Of a stretch of DNA of 64,000 bases, positions 32,027-41,020 are shown piece after piece. How positions within the stretch are numbered: the first letter of the stretch is position 1; every line of letters begins with the position of its first letter. The position numbers and the translations under genes were made by a program. The DNA comes from Desulfobulbus sp. (lineage in GTDB: Bacteria > Desulfobacterota > Desulfobulbia > Desulfobulbales > Desulfobulbaceae), in assembly GCA_028684915.1 (NCBI GenBank), contig JAQUEZ010000002.1:24240-88239 (forward strand), given 5' to 3'. The notes below the pieces were generated by a model that saw only the letters and a program-made list of their open reading frames with translations, was not told the origin of the DNA and made no database searches.

Positions 32027-32428
32027 TTACTCTCTCGCAACCTCTTTCCTGTACTCATCGGCCAGTTTCTCCATCAAAAACCCTGAAATCGTGAAACCAT
32101 CACGCTTTGCAAGGGTTGTTAAGCAGAGCCAAGCTTCATAGTCAACAGAGATGCTTTTTTTCGGAATACCCGTTTTGCCCTGACGGTACCGCCATGCCCT
32201 AAGAGTGCGTTGTAGACTGCCCCATTGAGCCGGAGATAACCAAGAGCGACACCACAGTAAGATTTCACGCCCTTCGGTGTGTCCGGTGGTTATCATTTCG
32301 AATGCAGCCCAAGATGCCTGCCTTTGTGTCTCATTTGGCCACGCTTTGTTCGTTCCGAACTTTCTTTCAATATACCCACGAACCCAACATGTTTCTTTTT
32401 GCGCGAACCCTTTCCTTCTCGCTACCAT
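32027..32428 (-). CDS. MatP-like ribbon-helix-helix protein
   Basis: 133 aa from the internal ATG at 32428 (a longer frame to 32527 exists). The layout fits MatP: a helical N-terminal part (TCWVRGYIERKFG), a middle helix ending LQRTLRAWRYRQ, and a C-terminal KKSISVDYEAWLCLTTLAKRDGFTISGFLMEKL. The last resembles the KKSIDL...VW..L..LA strand-helix-helix of MatP. Chromosomal MatP organises the terminus by binding matS. A plasmid copy could bind its own sites for partition or condensation. Assignment rests on pattern resemblance and is tentative. Confidence 0.5.
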   Translation of the reverse strand: MVARRKGFAQKETCWVRGYIERKFGTNKAWPNETQRQASWAAFEMITTGHTEGREILLWCRSWLSPAQWGSLQRTLRAWRYRQGKTGIPKKSISVDYEAWLCLTTLAKRDGFTISGFLMEKLADEYRKEVARE

Positions 32429-32709
32429 TGAATTCCCTGTTGTTAAAACGTTACGCGTCGTATCACGATGCCACGAACACGGCTGGGCACGAAGATGATA
32501 CATTTTGTCTGCCTGGTCATTCTGCATCTATCATTACTTTTTTTGTAAGTCACGAAATTATATACTGAACAAGCCCACCAAGTGTGCTGAAAAAATGGTC
32601 TTGATTGTTTTAATGCTGCATGTAGTTCGTAACACTATTTACCAGGGTTGCTTTCGCGGTGCTGATGCAGTAGACAGCTAGGCATAATTACACTCTATAG
32701 GAGACCTGT

Positions 32710-33495
32710 ATGCATCGCCCTGTGTCCTACTGTTCCCGCCTCACCCTTCTTTTCCTCCTGCTTTCCATACCTGCAACCTGTTTTTCCTGGTCAGCCAAAG
32801 TCGTTTCCGTCGCCGACGGGGATACCATCACTGTGATCCGCGATGGACGCCAAGTGAGAATTCGGTTGTATGGGATCGATACCCCGGAGAAGGGCCAAGA
32901 CTACGGTCAAAAGGCAAGAGATTTGACCGCCAGTTTGGTGGCCGGCAGGATTGTTGAGGTGGAACAAAAGGATATTGATCAATACGGACGAGTGGTTGGA
33001 CTTGTGAAAATCGACAACCAGAACCTCAACGAGATGATCATCCAGAACGGTTTTGCCTGGGTCTATCGGCAATACTGCAAAGAGAAGTTCTGTTCAGGGT
33101 GGATCGTCTTAGAACAAACCGCTCGGCAGCAGAAGAAAGGGATGTGGTCCAGTCCGGTTGTAATACCACCTTGGGAATGGAGGGCATCAAAGAGGAGGGG
33201 AAAGCAGGAAGATCCTCAATCAGCGGCTACACCTCCAGAGATCATCATGGGGGAGAAGCCAAAGACTGGTCCCAATGAATCTTGGTTCTCGAAGTTGGGA
33301 AAAACTTTGACTCCGAGCAATACAACAAAGAGCGAGAACCCTGGAAATAATGGGCAATTCAGATGTGACGGAAGAACCCATTGTTCGCAAATGACTTCAT
33401 GCGCGGAGGCGACGTTTTTTCTGAGGAACTGCTCCGGCGCTAAGATGGATGGGAATAACGATGGGGTGCCTTGTGAAAGGCAATGGTGCCATTGA
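32710..33495 (+). CDS. Secreted thermonuclease (SNase) with excalibur domain
   Basis: 261 aa. A signal peptide (1-26) precedes an SNase OB-fold: VVSVADGDTITV, VRIRLYGIDTPEKGQDYGQKAR (Arg and Asp/Glu of the active site), DQYGRVVGLV and LNEMIIQNGFAWVYRQYC. After a linker, the C-terminus has the excalibur calcium-binding pattern CSQMTSCAEATFFLRNC and DGNNDGVPCERQWC. It would hydrolyse DNA/RNA outside the cytoplasm; plasmid-borne homologues occur near conjugation or entry genes. AGGAGACC precedes the ATG. An ORF-less group II intron begins 36 bases downstream. Confidence 0.9.
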   Translation: MHRPVSYCSRLTLLFLLLSIPATCFSWSAKVVSVADGDTITVIRDGRQVRIRLYGIDTPEKGQDYGQKARDLTASLVAGRIVEVEQKDIDQYGRVVGLVKIDNQNLNEMIIQNGFAWVYRQYCKEKFCSGWIVLEQTARQQKKGMWSSPVVIPPWEWRASKRRGKQEDPQSAATPPEIIMGEKPKTGPNESWFSKLGKTLTPSNTTKSENPGNNGQFRCDGRTHCSQMTSCAEATFFLRNCSGAKMDGNNDGVPCERQWCH

Positions 33496-33531
33496 ATCAA
33501 AAAGAACCCAAGTTACCCTTTATTGGAACAA

Positions 33532-34154
33532 GTGCGCCACGAGGCTGCACGAAAGATGAGGGTAGGTCCCTCGGGGTCGGCTTGCAGGAGCAGGCTCCAA
33601 ACCACCTTAAGCTGCGATGGTAAAGAGCCATGGTGGTGAGCGTTAAGGAAAAGGCCTGGCAAGACCGGGTCAGGTATGGATCATGGAGACGAATAACCCT
33701 GAACCACTGATGAGGTGTCGAAAATATAAGTTGCTGTCAAAACTGGGATCTTGTTCCAACCCAGGATAAGTTCGGAGGAAACCTGTTTTACTGTCCGAGC
33801 GGCGGCCGGCATAAAGGTGGCGTGAACATGATCTGGGCTTTCGTGCGGAACGTGGGAACCTGTCGTTCTGATGATAAGGGAGAAATCCAAGTGGAGGCCC
33901 CACGAGGATGAGAGTACCGATGCGGAGCACAGGGACGGATTACCCCGTAGTAGTGTTGAAGCCTCTGTAATGGAGGTGGAGCGAAGGGGGTAACATGTCC
34001 AGGATTGCTTTTGGGTCAACCAGAGATGGGAGGAACCCCGAAGTAATACAAGCCTCGATTAAACAAGGGGTGGGCATGAGGAGCCGGATGAGCTGAGAAG
34101 TTCACGTCCGGATCTGTGAGGGCCTGGGGGTGCGACTCCCCCGGGCTACTCGAC
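33532..34154 (+). ncRNA. Group II intron RNA without an intron-encoded protein
   Basis: Begins GTGCGCCACGAGGCTGCACG, the standard 5' GUGYG start, and contains the typical domain I segment AAGCTGCGATGG...GGTGAGCGTTAAGG. Domain V lies at about 34081-34113 (GAGCCGGATGAGC stem, GTCCGGATC). Domain VI has stem GGGGG/CCCCC, and the 3' end is near GGGCTACTCGAC. Length is about 620 nt with no reverse transcriptase frame in domain IV, so mobility would depend on a protein supplied in trans. The intron at 28677 is of a different sequence type. It sits between genes, so splicing is not needed for a host gene. Confidence 0.8.
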
Positions 34155-34379
34155 TATTGACTTTCGGCATGCGAAATATTTCCGTGTAGTTTTTACAAGA
34201 TGAGTGAGACGAGTTGGTTTTACGAAAATTATCGGTTTCTGGTTATCCTCCGAATGTGCATGATTACCAGTTAGTCGACACCAAAAAATGATCAATCATG
34301 GACCGTCAGAACGGAAACACTGAATGATTACCTGGAACTGGTTAACAACTTGTTATGTTTCATCGGAGCCGCATTGAAC

Positions 34380-35192
34380 ATGACCGTTAATCAAGCTGAG
34401 CGAGCCTTTCGAGCGTGGCCCATCCTTACCAAACGGGCAGGCGCAGGAAAAACCATCACTTATGGAGAGTTGGGCGCTCTACTCGGCGTTCACCACAGAG
34501 CAGTGCGATATGTGCTGGCCTTGATCCAAGACTACTGTCTTGGAGAGAAACTTCCTCCGCTTACGATTCTCATCGTCAATCAAGGTGGAAAGCCCGGTAC
34601 GGGTTTCATCGCTTATGACGTAGACAAATTGGAGGAAGGCGAGACACTTGTGCGTTTCTACAACTGGAACGCCATTCCCAACCCGTTTACCTTCGCATCC
34701 GACGGAACGACATACGAAGAAATTGTCTCCGAGCTTGCCGGGAACCCAAGTGGCGCTGCCGACGTCATGCGAATGGTCAAAACACGAGGCATCGCGCAAT
34801 CGTTGTTTCGCGACGCGCTGCTCAAGGCCTATCAATATCGTTGTGCCTTCACAAATATTTCATTTCAGCCCGTACTTGAGGCCTGCCATATTGTTCCATG
34901 GTCAATTTGTAAACCAGAAGAACGACTGGATATTCGAAACGGGTTGCTGCTGAACAGCGTACATCACAAACTGTTTGACGAAGGGCTTGTTACAGTAACG
35001 AAGGACTTCCGGATTTGGTACGTCGATCCGGATTTGAAAAACGGCCCCTACTCAAAATATGACTTGCTTCTGTCGGCGAACCTTCATGGCCAGGCAATGA
35101 AGATGCCCATTGCAAGCACCATGTGGCCCACTCCCACTTATCTTGAGCGCAGCCACAAACTATACGAATGGCAACAGCACCTGCCCACATGA
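34380..35192 (+). CDS. HNH endonuclease with N-terminal winged helix
   Basis: 270 aa from the ATG at 34380 (GGAG upstream; a TTG at 34350 is less likely). Residues 1-75 have GKTITYGELGALLGVHHRAVRYVLALIQDYC, an HTH like that of alkyltransferase-type domains. The C-terminal half holds YRCAFTNISFQPVLEACHIVPWSICKPEERLDIRNGLLLNSVHHKLFDEG in several pieces: one Cys, the catalytic His of the HIVP motif, the Asn of NGLLL and the His of HHKLFD. This matches HNH restriction-like enzymes. It probably cuts foreign or modified DNA. No methyltransferase lies beside it. Confidence 0.8.
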   Translation: MTVNQAERAFRAWPILTKRAGAGKTITYGELGALLGVHHRAVRYVLALIQDYCLGEKLPPLTILIVNQGGKPGTGFIAYDVDKLEEGETLVRFYNWNAIPNPFTFASDGTTYEEIVSELAGNPSGAADVMRMVKTRGIAQSLFRDALLKAYQYRCAFTNISFQPVLEACHIVPWSICKPEERLDIRNGLLLNSVHHKLFDEGLVTVTKDFRIWYVDPDLKNGPYSKYDLLLSANLHGQAMKMPIASTMWPTPTYLERSHKLYEWQQHLPT

Positions 35193-35270
35193 AACATAAC
35201 CCTGCGGTCCACCGGACGCTGCGCGATAAAACCGCGCAGCGTCCGATGACCTCCAGATTCAAGGAGCATA

Positions 35271-36548
35271 ATGAAAGATCTCATCAAAGCCCCCGATAAC
35301 GTCATCGTCCCGTTAATCGAACGCGCAGTATTATGTGTTCGTGAAGATATGAGAGATAATCCTTATATTATTGAGGCTGTTCGTGTACTTCCGGTTCAGG
35401 GGTATAGAAGCGCAATAGGGGCCTTCTGGAACGCTGTCGTCGATGATCTTAGAAATAAGATTATTTTTCGCAGCCTTAGCTTATTTAACAAAGAAGTAAA
35501 GGTTGGCAGAGAGATAAAGAGCTATGAGGATTTCCAGAACTACGTCAACGACGACCAACTGATAGAAGGTGCATATAAGATTGGAGTAATTGGTTGGGAG
35601 GCATACAAGATACTTGGTCATTCGAAAGAATCTCGACATATTTTCTATGGCCACCCAAAAAGCAGCGAACCGTCGCTAGTAAAAGTATTAGCGGTAATCG
35701 ACGACTGCATTAAATATGTACTCAACGAAGAATATCCAACTCAAATAATTGATATTGATTTATATGTCGAAACACTCAAGTTGGAAGATTTTGACAGAAA
35801 CGAAGTTGCGATTGAGAATGCTCTTGGTGATCTACCAGAAACATACAAGAACGAGCTGATTAATCGGTTGTTTACAATATACATTCATCCAGACTCGTCT
35901 AGTACGTTGATTTCGAATATTGAGTTTTTGGCCCCTCTACTATGGCAAGTGCTTCCCAAACCAATAAAGATCCAAATTGTCAGAAGACTTGATCAGGAAT
36001 TACCCAAAGGTAACGCATTGGTTACTGACAAAGCCTTCAGGTTTGTGCATATCGTAAGTGGCATGATCTATCTTTCGCACAATGCCAGAAAATACAAAAT
36101 TATCCCGCTAGTACAGGAGTTAAAAGTGAACCTCGATAATTGGGACACCGAAAATCGCTGTGTCAGAGAACTCAAGCAATTCTCCTCAGTTATTGTTGAT
36201 GAGTGCATAGATGATTATGTTTGGGCTTTAACTCATACATACATCGGGTACATAGGAGGTAGTGGCCGGTATTCGAGAACGGATTTCTATGCAAATAGTG
36301 CAGCCGTGAAAATTCCAACCATGTTTCAAGCATTTAATGACCGAATGTCGTCTGCCTTCATCCAAACGATTCAAAGCAGCCAGTTATTGAAGAGTAGAAT
36401 TCGTAGTCCATCCAAGTTAAAACGTCTTCGAAGCTTGGCGATGATTCTCGACGAAAAGGTATCGGACACCTTCGAGTATCGAGATTTACTCGGATTGCTC
36501 GTGGATGAATCCAAAGAGGATGAGTTCTTCAGACAAATTAAAGGCTAA
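35271..36548 (+). CDS. Hypothetical helical protein (425 aa), possible abortive-infection type
   Basis: AAGGAG precedes the ATG by 5 bases. The protein is alpha-helical throughout. The N-terminal 150 residues include LIERAVLCVREDMRDNPYI, SAIGAFWNAVVDDLRN and SRHIFYGHPKSSEP. The RHxxYGHP string is reminiscent of HEPN/Abi proteins, but the full Rx4-6H signature is not clear. The C-terminal part has VDECIDDYVWALTHTYIGYIGGSG. I do not recognise the family. A REP-like repeat starts 25 bases after the stop. Confidence 0.55.
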   Translation: MKDLIKAPDNVIVPLIERAVLCVREDMRDNPYIIEAVRVLPVQGYRSAIGAFWNAVVDDLRNKIIFRSLSLFNKEVKVGREIKSYEDFQNYVNDDQLIEGAYKIGVIGWEAYKILGHSKESRHIFYGHPKSSEPSLVKVLAVIDDCIKYVLNEEYPTQIIDIDLYVETLKLEDFDRNEVAIENALGDLPETYKNELINRLFTIYIHPDSSSTLISNIEFLAPLLWQVLPKPIKIQIVRRLDQELPKGNALVTDKAFRFVHIVSGMIYLSHNARKYKIIPLVQELKVNLDNWDTENRCVRELKQFSSVIVDECIDDYVWALTHTYIGYIGGSGRYSRTDFYANSAAVKIPTMFQAFNDRMSSAFIQTIQSSQLLKSRIRSPSKLKRLRSLAMILDEKVSDTFEYRDLLGLLVDESKEDEFFRQIKG

Positions 36549-36572
36549 CAAATCAATAAACCTGCTTGCAAA

Positions 36573-36690
36573 TTAATAGGGGACGCACCGGCCACGTTTT
36601 CTGACTTCGAGTCAAACTATCTCCTGTCAACATGGATTGGAAAAGTGTTGCTCGATGGAGAGAGAATAATGTTACTCCGACCCCTATTAA
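36573..36690. repeat. REP-like repeat, copy A (118 bp)
   Basis: Perfect terminal inverted repeats TTAATAGGGG / CCCCTATTAA bracket GACGCACC..CCACGTTTTCTG.CTTCGAGTCAA and a second half with AGAGAATAATGTTA. Related copies lie at 39408 and 43693. Such short palindromic repeats are usually spread by REP-associated tyrosine transposases (RAYT); none is in the window. Confidence 0.65.
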
Positions 36691-36861
36691 CTGGATACCT
36701 ATTAACACTGGTTGACTTTACTGTAGGGATTTATGAGAACATTTCTAAAAAATACGTAATATTGGAAGTATTTCAAGTGAAATCATATAGTCAATTCCGT
36801 GACTACCACAAAAATAAAAAAAGACATAACACGAGAAATAACGGAAGGAGGCGCGGCAATT

Positions 36862-38397
36862 ATGAATGAAAAAAACTGGCTTGGCTTATTGGGAAAGAAT
36901 GAAATTACATTTTCTAATATTCCTAAAGAAGCAATAACTGAAGAAATATGTAAACTGGCTTTAAATCAAGATTGCAATAATTGGGATTTTATTCCTGAAG
37001 AATTTTTAACAAAAAAAATTAGGGAATTATTTTTTAATAAATGCCACTGCTCACTCTATATTTTGACAGAAGACATGTTCACAAAGGAGCTGTGCTTAAA
37101 GGCTCTTGAAATTGACGGTGCAGAGTTACAAATCGTACCTAAAAAGTACCATTGTAACGAACTTTTTACTATTTCTGTTGCAAGCAATTGGCAAGCAATT
37201 AAATATATTCCACCGGAAGACCTTACTGCCGAATTGTGCCAAACGGCCTTTACTCATGACTACAGGGCATTTGAGTATATTCCAGAAACCTTTGTTTCAA
37301 GTCAGATGCGTGAAGAGGCTGTAGCAAGTCGGGGTGGTTTTTTAGCAAAGGTACCAGAAAAATATAAAACAAAAGAATTGTGCATGAAAGCGGTCAGAAA
37401 TGATGGTTTTGCTCTAAAGTATGTTCCCCAACAACTTATTTCGGAAGAAATTTGCCGAATTGCAGTTGAAAATTGTGGGGATGCAATAGTGGATGTTCCT
37501 GTTCATTTAAAAACAAGAGACATTTGCGAGATCAGTCTACAAACTGGTATACTGGCGTTACGACATTTTCCGAAAGAAAAAGTAAACTATGATCATTATC
37601 TTCAAGCTGTCAGGGTCGATGGAAGACAATTGGCTGATATTCCTGAGGCCATGAGAACAAAACAGTTATGCGAAATAGCAGTCAAGCAAATAAGTAATGC
37701 ATTGTACTTTGTTCCAGAAAAATACCGTGATAAAGAGCTTTGTGAGGTAGCTTTCAAAGATTCTCCATGGATACTTGGGGCAATTCCTGAAAGTCTAAAG
37801 ACAAAGGAAATGTGTGAAGTTGCTGTGTTACAATATCCAATGACAATTCAATATGTTCCTGAGTCATTCTTAACAGCTAAGTTGTGCGAATCAGCATTAA
37901 AAGCTGATGGACGAGTGTTATCTTTTATTCCAGAAAAATATAAAAAAAACTATGAAAGTGAATATGAAGTAGCAGCTAAATCTGGAAAAATAGATCTCAG
38001 GGACATACCCGAAGAGCATAAAACAGAGAAAATTTGTCGTGCAGCAGTCGAGTTCCATGGTAACTCACTACAAGGTGTACCATCAAAATTTAGGACTACA
38101 AAAATAGTAGAATTAGCAATTGAAAGCTACGGAAATGCTCTAAGGTTCTTGCCAGAAGAAGAGCGAACTCCACGATTATGTAAGCTTGCTGTAACAAGTT
38201 ACCCAAATAGTCTACAGCATGTTCCTGTAAAATATAGAAGTGCCGAATTATGTAAAATTGCAGTAAGTGATTATGGGAACGCGCTTCAATATACACCTAA
38301 AGAAATAATAACATCTGAACTCTGCAAGCTTGCTATTAAAAATAATAAAAATGCTATCAAACATGTTCCACCTGAAATCCGCGAAAAATTGAAATAG
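36862..38397 (+). CDS. DUF4116-type repeat protein (511 aa)
   Basis: The start at 36862 has AAGGAGG upstream; the longer frame from 36799 starts with GTG and lacks one. The protein is built of about 14 repeats of roughly 34 residues with consensus (K)xxxLCExAVxxxxxALxxVPExxxx, each a helix pair ending in a FVPEK or YIPE turn. Examples are KEMCEVAVLQYPMTIQYVPES and SAELCKIAVSDYGNALQYTP. DUF4116 repeats are found in bacterial and giant-virus proteins of unknown role and probably make a solenoid for protein binding. The AT-rich composition differs from the GC-richer restriction island further right. Confidence 0.75.
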   Translation: MNEKNWLGLLGKNEITFSNIPKEAITEEICKLALNQDCNNWDFIPEEFLTKKIRELFFNKCHCSLYILTEDMFTKELCLKALEIDGAELQIVPKKYHCNELFTISVASNWQAIKYIPPEDLTAELCQTAFTHDYRAFEYIPETFVSSQMREEAVASRGGFLAKVPEKYKTKELCMKAVRNDGFALKYVPQQLISEEICRIAVENCGDAIVDVPVHLKTRDICEISLQTGILALRHFPKEKVNYDHYLQAVRVDGRQLADIPEAMRTKQLCEIAVKQISNALYFVPEKYRDKELCEVAFKDSPWILGAIPESLKTKEMCEVAVLQYPMTIQYVPESFLTAKLCESALKADGRVLSFIPEKYKKNYESEYEVAAKSGKIDLRDIPEEHKTEKICRAAVEFHGNSLQGVPSKFRTTKIVELAIESYGNALRFLPEEERTPRLCKLAVTSYPNSLQHVPVKYRSAELCKIAVSDYGNALQYTPKEIITSELCKLAIKNNKNAIKHVPPEIREKLK

Positions 38398-38551
38398 TTT
38401 TTTTACATAACAATTCGTACCAAGAGACGACTTAATGTTCGCAATTTTTCAAAACTCACAGTTAAAATCAAACTATCAGATTTATCAAAATTCAACGGTG
38501 TAAACTCACGTCGCTCCTTAGCTTCACGTTAGACCCGGGAAATATATATAC

Positions 38552-39388
38552 ATGAGAAGCAATCCAGAGATTGAATACACTGATTACTATGTAGCATTTC
38601 TTGACATTTTAGGATTCAAGGAATTGGCCAAAAGCAAAAATAGGGAAGATAAGAAGAAAATATATACATATTTTCAACTTATCAATAGTATAATTAATGA
38701 CCTTAAGCAGATAGATGTCAAAAAAAATATAGGTTCAATAGTAATTAGCGATTCAGTTATTTTATCTGTACAGGCAGGATTTGATCAATCAGAAAATATC
38801 AAAATATTGCGGCAACTCTGTATCGCGGTCCAAAAGATTCAATTCCAATTGGCTGAAATAAATCTCTGGTTAAGAGGTGGCATATCAAGTGGCGAGGCAT
38901 ACTTCAGCTCTAAGGACAGTCAAGTTGTTGGCCCTGCATATGTAAATGCCTATTTGTTAGAAGAAAGGGTCGCAGTATATCCGAGGGTAATATTAGATAA
39001 CAATCTTGTGGTAAAACTCAAACTTGAATCAGCCCAAGAACTCATCGACAAAGTAAATCATGACAATTCTTGTTCGTCAGAATACAATGCTATAGAAAGG
39101 AATATTTTATTCCAGTGGATATATAATGGTGGCCGTAAAAGTTCACTAACTCAAGATGTTGCCTTGTTTGTAGACTATTTAATTTATGCATTTGAAAATA
39201 AGTCAAAGCTAGAAAGAATAGTAAATAATATAAAGAAGAGTATTTATCTTGATAACGGTATTTATTCAAAGTTTAGGTGGGTTACAGATTATCTTCTAGC
39301 AAGTTGCCAGCATCACAGCGATCATGCAGGATGTGGTATTCCAAACGAAGAATTGATGAAACAATACCGTATAATTCAAAAGTTATAA
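38552..39388 (+). CDS. Class III nucleotide cyclase-like protein
   Basis: 278 aa. Motifs appear in class III cyclase order. DYYVAFLDILGFKELA gives the first metal Asp (D18) in FLDILGF, like FADIxGFT. IVISDSVILSV gives the second Asp (D67), like GDxxxA. LWLRGGISSGEAY (106-117) matches the GIxxGE strand, and VVGPAYVNAYLLEE (125-138) matches the G..VN.AARLE helix, with Asn132 kept but the usual Arg replaced by Leu. It may therefore make a cyclic nucleotide or be a binding-only relative. Pycsar anti-phage systems use class III cyclases with membrane effectors; no such effector is adjacent here. Confidence 0.65.
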   Translation: MRSNPEIEYTDYYVAFLDILGFKELAKSKNREDKKKIYTYFQLINSIINDLKQIDVKKNIGSIVISDSVILSVQAGFDQSENIKILRQLCIAVQKIQFQLAEINLWLRGGISSGEAYFSSKDSQVVGPAYVNAYLLEERVAVYPRVILDNNLVVKLKLESAQELIDKVNHDNSCSSEYNAIERNILFQWIYNGGRKSSLTQDVALFVDYLIYAFENKSKLERIVNNIKKSIYLDNGIYSKFRWVTDYLLASCQHHSDHAGCGIPNEELMKQYRIIQKL

Positions 39389-39407
39389 TGATAATAATTA
39401 TAGTGGA

Positions 39408-39469
39408 ATAGGGGCGTACCACGTTTTTCTGCTTCGAGTCAAAATATCTCTGAAGCATGTTGCCCGACG
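39408..39469. repeat. REP-like repeat, copy B (partial)
   Basis: AATAGGGGCGTACCACGTTTTTCTGCTTCG-type left half followed by TGAAGCATGTTGCCCGA. The right half seen in copies A and C is missing. It lies between the cyclase-like gene and the end of the Hxs region. Confidence 0.55.
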
Positions 39470-39598
39470 TCCTTCGCTCGCACCAGAACTAAACAGATTC
39501 CGCTCAACAGCGGCGTAATCGAAAAAAATACTTTGCAGGGGATATGAATCATTCCATCTCTCCCTAACATTAACATAAAAAAAGCAATAATTATGGGC

Positions 39599-39847
39599 TC
39601 AATTAAAGATGTCGGCCCATTTCTTTCCGAAGTCGAATTCGATCGCGTGAGTATCCGTAATGCAATCTGCGCGGGTCTTATCCGGCAAAACCACTTCGGC
39701 TTGTCCGTTGTGCTCGCTACACCATTTCTCTTGGTAGTATTTTTCTTTATGTTCGTGAGCTGAAAAAGCAAAGCCGGTCTGAAGCAGGATGAGACTGAAT
39801 AGCGCTAGAACGCATACGGGGAAATGCTTTCTTCTATAAGCATCCAT
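39599..39847 (-). CDS. Small exported protein, C-terminally truncated
   Basis: 82 aa with a signal peptide (VCVLALFSLILLQTGFAFSA). The mature part is WCSEHNGQAEVVLPDKTRADCITDTHAIEFDFGKKWAD. This is the start of a known exported family (WC..G..E..L.D.TR.DC.T..HAIE.DF..KW.EA), in which Asp and Glu look like a PD-(D/E)xK-type nuclease core. Usual members continue for about 50 residues after KWAEA with a GQALYY segment; here it stops at IFN, so it is truncated. It starts 6 bases after the HxsC gene. Confidence 0.6.
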   Translation of the reverse strand: MDAYRRKHFPVCVLALFSLILLQTGFAFSAHEHKEKYYQEKWCSEHNGQAEVVLPDKTRADCITDTHAIEFDFGKKWADIFN

Positions 39848-39853
39848 GGGATT

Positions 39854-41020
39854 TCAACTAGCTAATGAGTCGGTGAGCACAGCCGTTGTTAATGGTTTTA
39901 TACCACGACTATGCCGTGTCTTTGAAGATTTGAATAATCCTGCGCAAGTATCCTTCGATGCACAGCTGTTGCATTGTTCTAGAAAGATGTTTTTGAAATC
40001 AGAGATACTTTGTCGAGCAAATGGATGTAATGTTGGATTTAGTATGCAAAGTTGGAGATTGAAGATCGAGACGGCCATTTGGCGATAGTGAAGATACCGC
40101 ACAGCTGCATCTAGTTCATCTTGATAATCTACAGGATCGATCCACAATAGATCCCAGTTGTTTTTTACGTAGCCCATATTTTCGAGTCCCATCAATGCAA
40201 CATGGTTCACAAACGGGAAATTTCGATAAATAAACTCCACCAGTGACAACAGGCGTGGGATTGTCTGCTTATGCAACACTATCCGAATTTCTACTGGTAA
40301 CTGGTAACGGGCTAAATTGTGTAATCCTTTGACAGTTTCGGCGAAGGCTCCTTCAGCCTGAACGATATAATCGTGCAGTGGTGCAACATCCGCATAAACG
40401 GGAATTGCACAGAGAAGTTTCAACTCCGGTATTGCGGCGATTTTTTGTGCATACCTTTCTTCAGCGAATTGCCGACCATTGGTCAGCATGTAGAGTTCAG
40501 TTGAAGGTAAACTGAGTGTGGATTTCTTTAAAATGTCTATCAGTCCGTCTCCAAGAAGAGTCGGTTCTCCTCCTGTAATGCACAGCCTTTCTAGATCGGT
40601 ATCAAGAAGGTCTATGAATCGCAGGTGGCTCTCGATCCATCCTAATTCTTCAGAATCTGTTGGAGGCTGCGGACACATTATGCAGTTATTATTACATCTT
40701 CCGGTCGCAAACAGCGTATTGTTGTGCGATTCTGGTCTATAAATGACATGCGTGAAACCGTTCTGCTCAACTGAAATAATATACCCAGGCTTGAGCATTT
40801 CCATATTGTCGAAGCCGCCAATCCAAGGCGTAAGGAGCTTATCTGGCTCTGGAAGCCGTTTTGTTAAAATTCCGGCATAACCGTTATAATCAAGCTCCGC
40901 ATCGACATCCTCAACGATCAGAAAGTAATCTTCGCGTTTTTCAGTAATGGGTGTATTCGTAATTTTAGCTACAAGCCGATTATTGACGCCGACGGCTTTT
41001 GCTTTGGTATGCAGCTTCAC
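39854..41020 (-). CDS. hxsC: Radical SAM maturase HxsC
   Basis: 388 aa. The radical SAM cluster motif CNNNCIMC (CX3CX2C) lies near residue 107, with GGEP at about 149. A C-terminal Cys cluster (CNSCASKDTCAGLF) could hold an auxiliary iron-sulfur site. This is the second of the two radical SAM enzymes that accompany His-Xaa-Ser peptides. Its start overlaps the stop of hxsB (ATGA), so translation is coupled. It acts in the cytoplasm on the HxsA precursor; the chemistry is not known to me. Confidence 0.88.
   Translation of the reverse strand: MKLHTKAKAVGVNNRLVAKITNTPITEKREDYFLIVEDVDAELDYNGYAGILTKRLPEPDKLLTPWIGGFDNMEMLKPGYIISVEQNGFTHVIYRPESHNNTLFATGRCNNNCIMCPQPPTDSEELGWIESHLRFIDLLDTDLERLCITGGEPTLLGDGLIDILKKSTLSLPSTELYMLTNGRQFAEERYAQKIAAIPELKLLCAIPVYADVAPLHDYIVQAEGAFAETVKGLHNLARYQLPVEIRIVLHKQTIPRLLSLVEFIYRNFPFVNHVALMGLENMGYVKNNWDLLWIDPVDYQDELDAAVRYLHYRQMAVSIFNLQLCILNPTLHPFARQSISDFKNIFLEQCNSCASKDTCAGLFKSSKTRHSRGIKPLTTAVLTDSLAS

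Noticed and set aside
31867..32094. Rightward frame of 75 codons starting MRFASVIDMRCG
   Set aside because: The first part looks coding, but it then overlaps the reverse strand of the MatP-like gene; most likely the stub of a lost gene.
33532..34154. Leftward frames of 86 and 112 codons within the intron RNA
   Set aside because: They are antisense to a clear group II intron structure.
36645..36869. Rightward frame between copy A of the repeat and the DUF4116 gene
   Set aside because: It begins inside the REP-like repeat and overlaps the next gene in another frame; no support.
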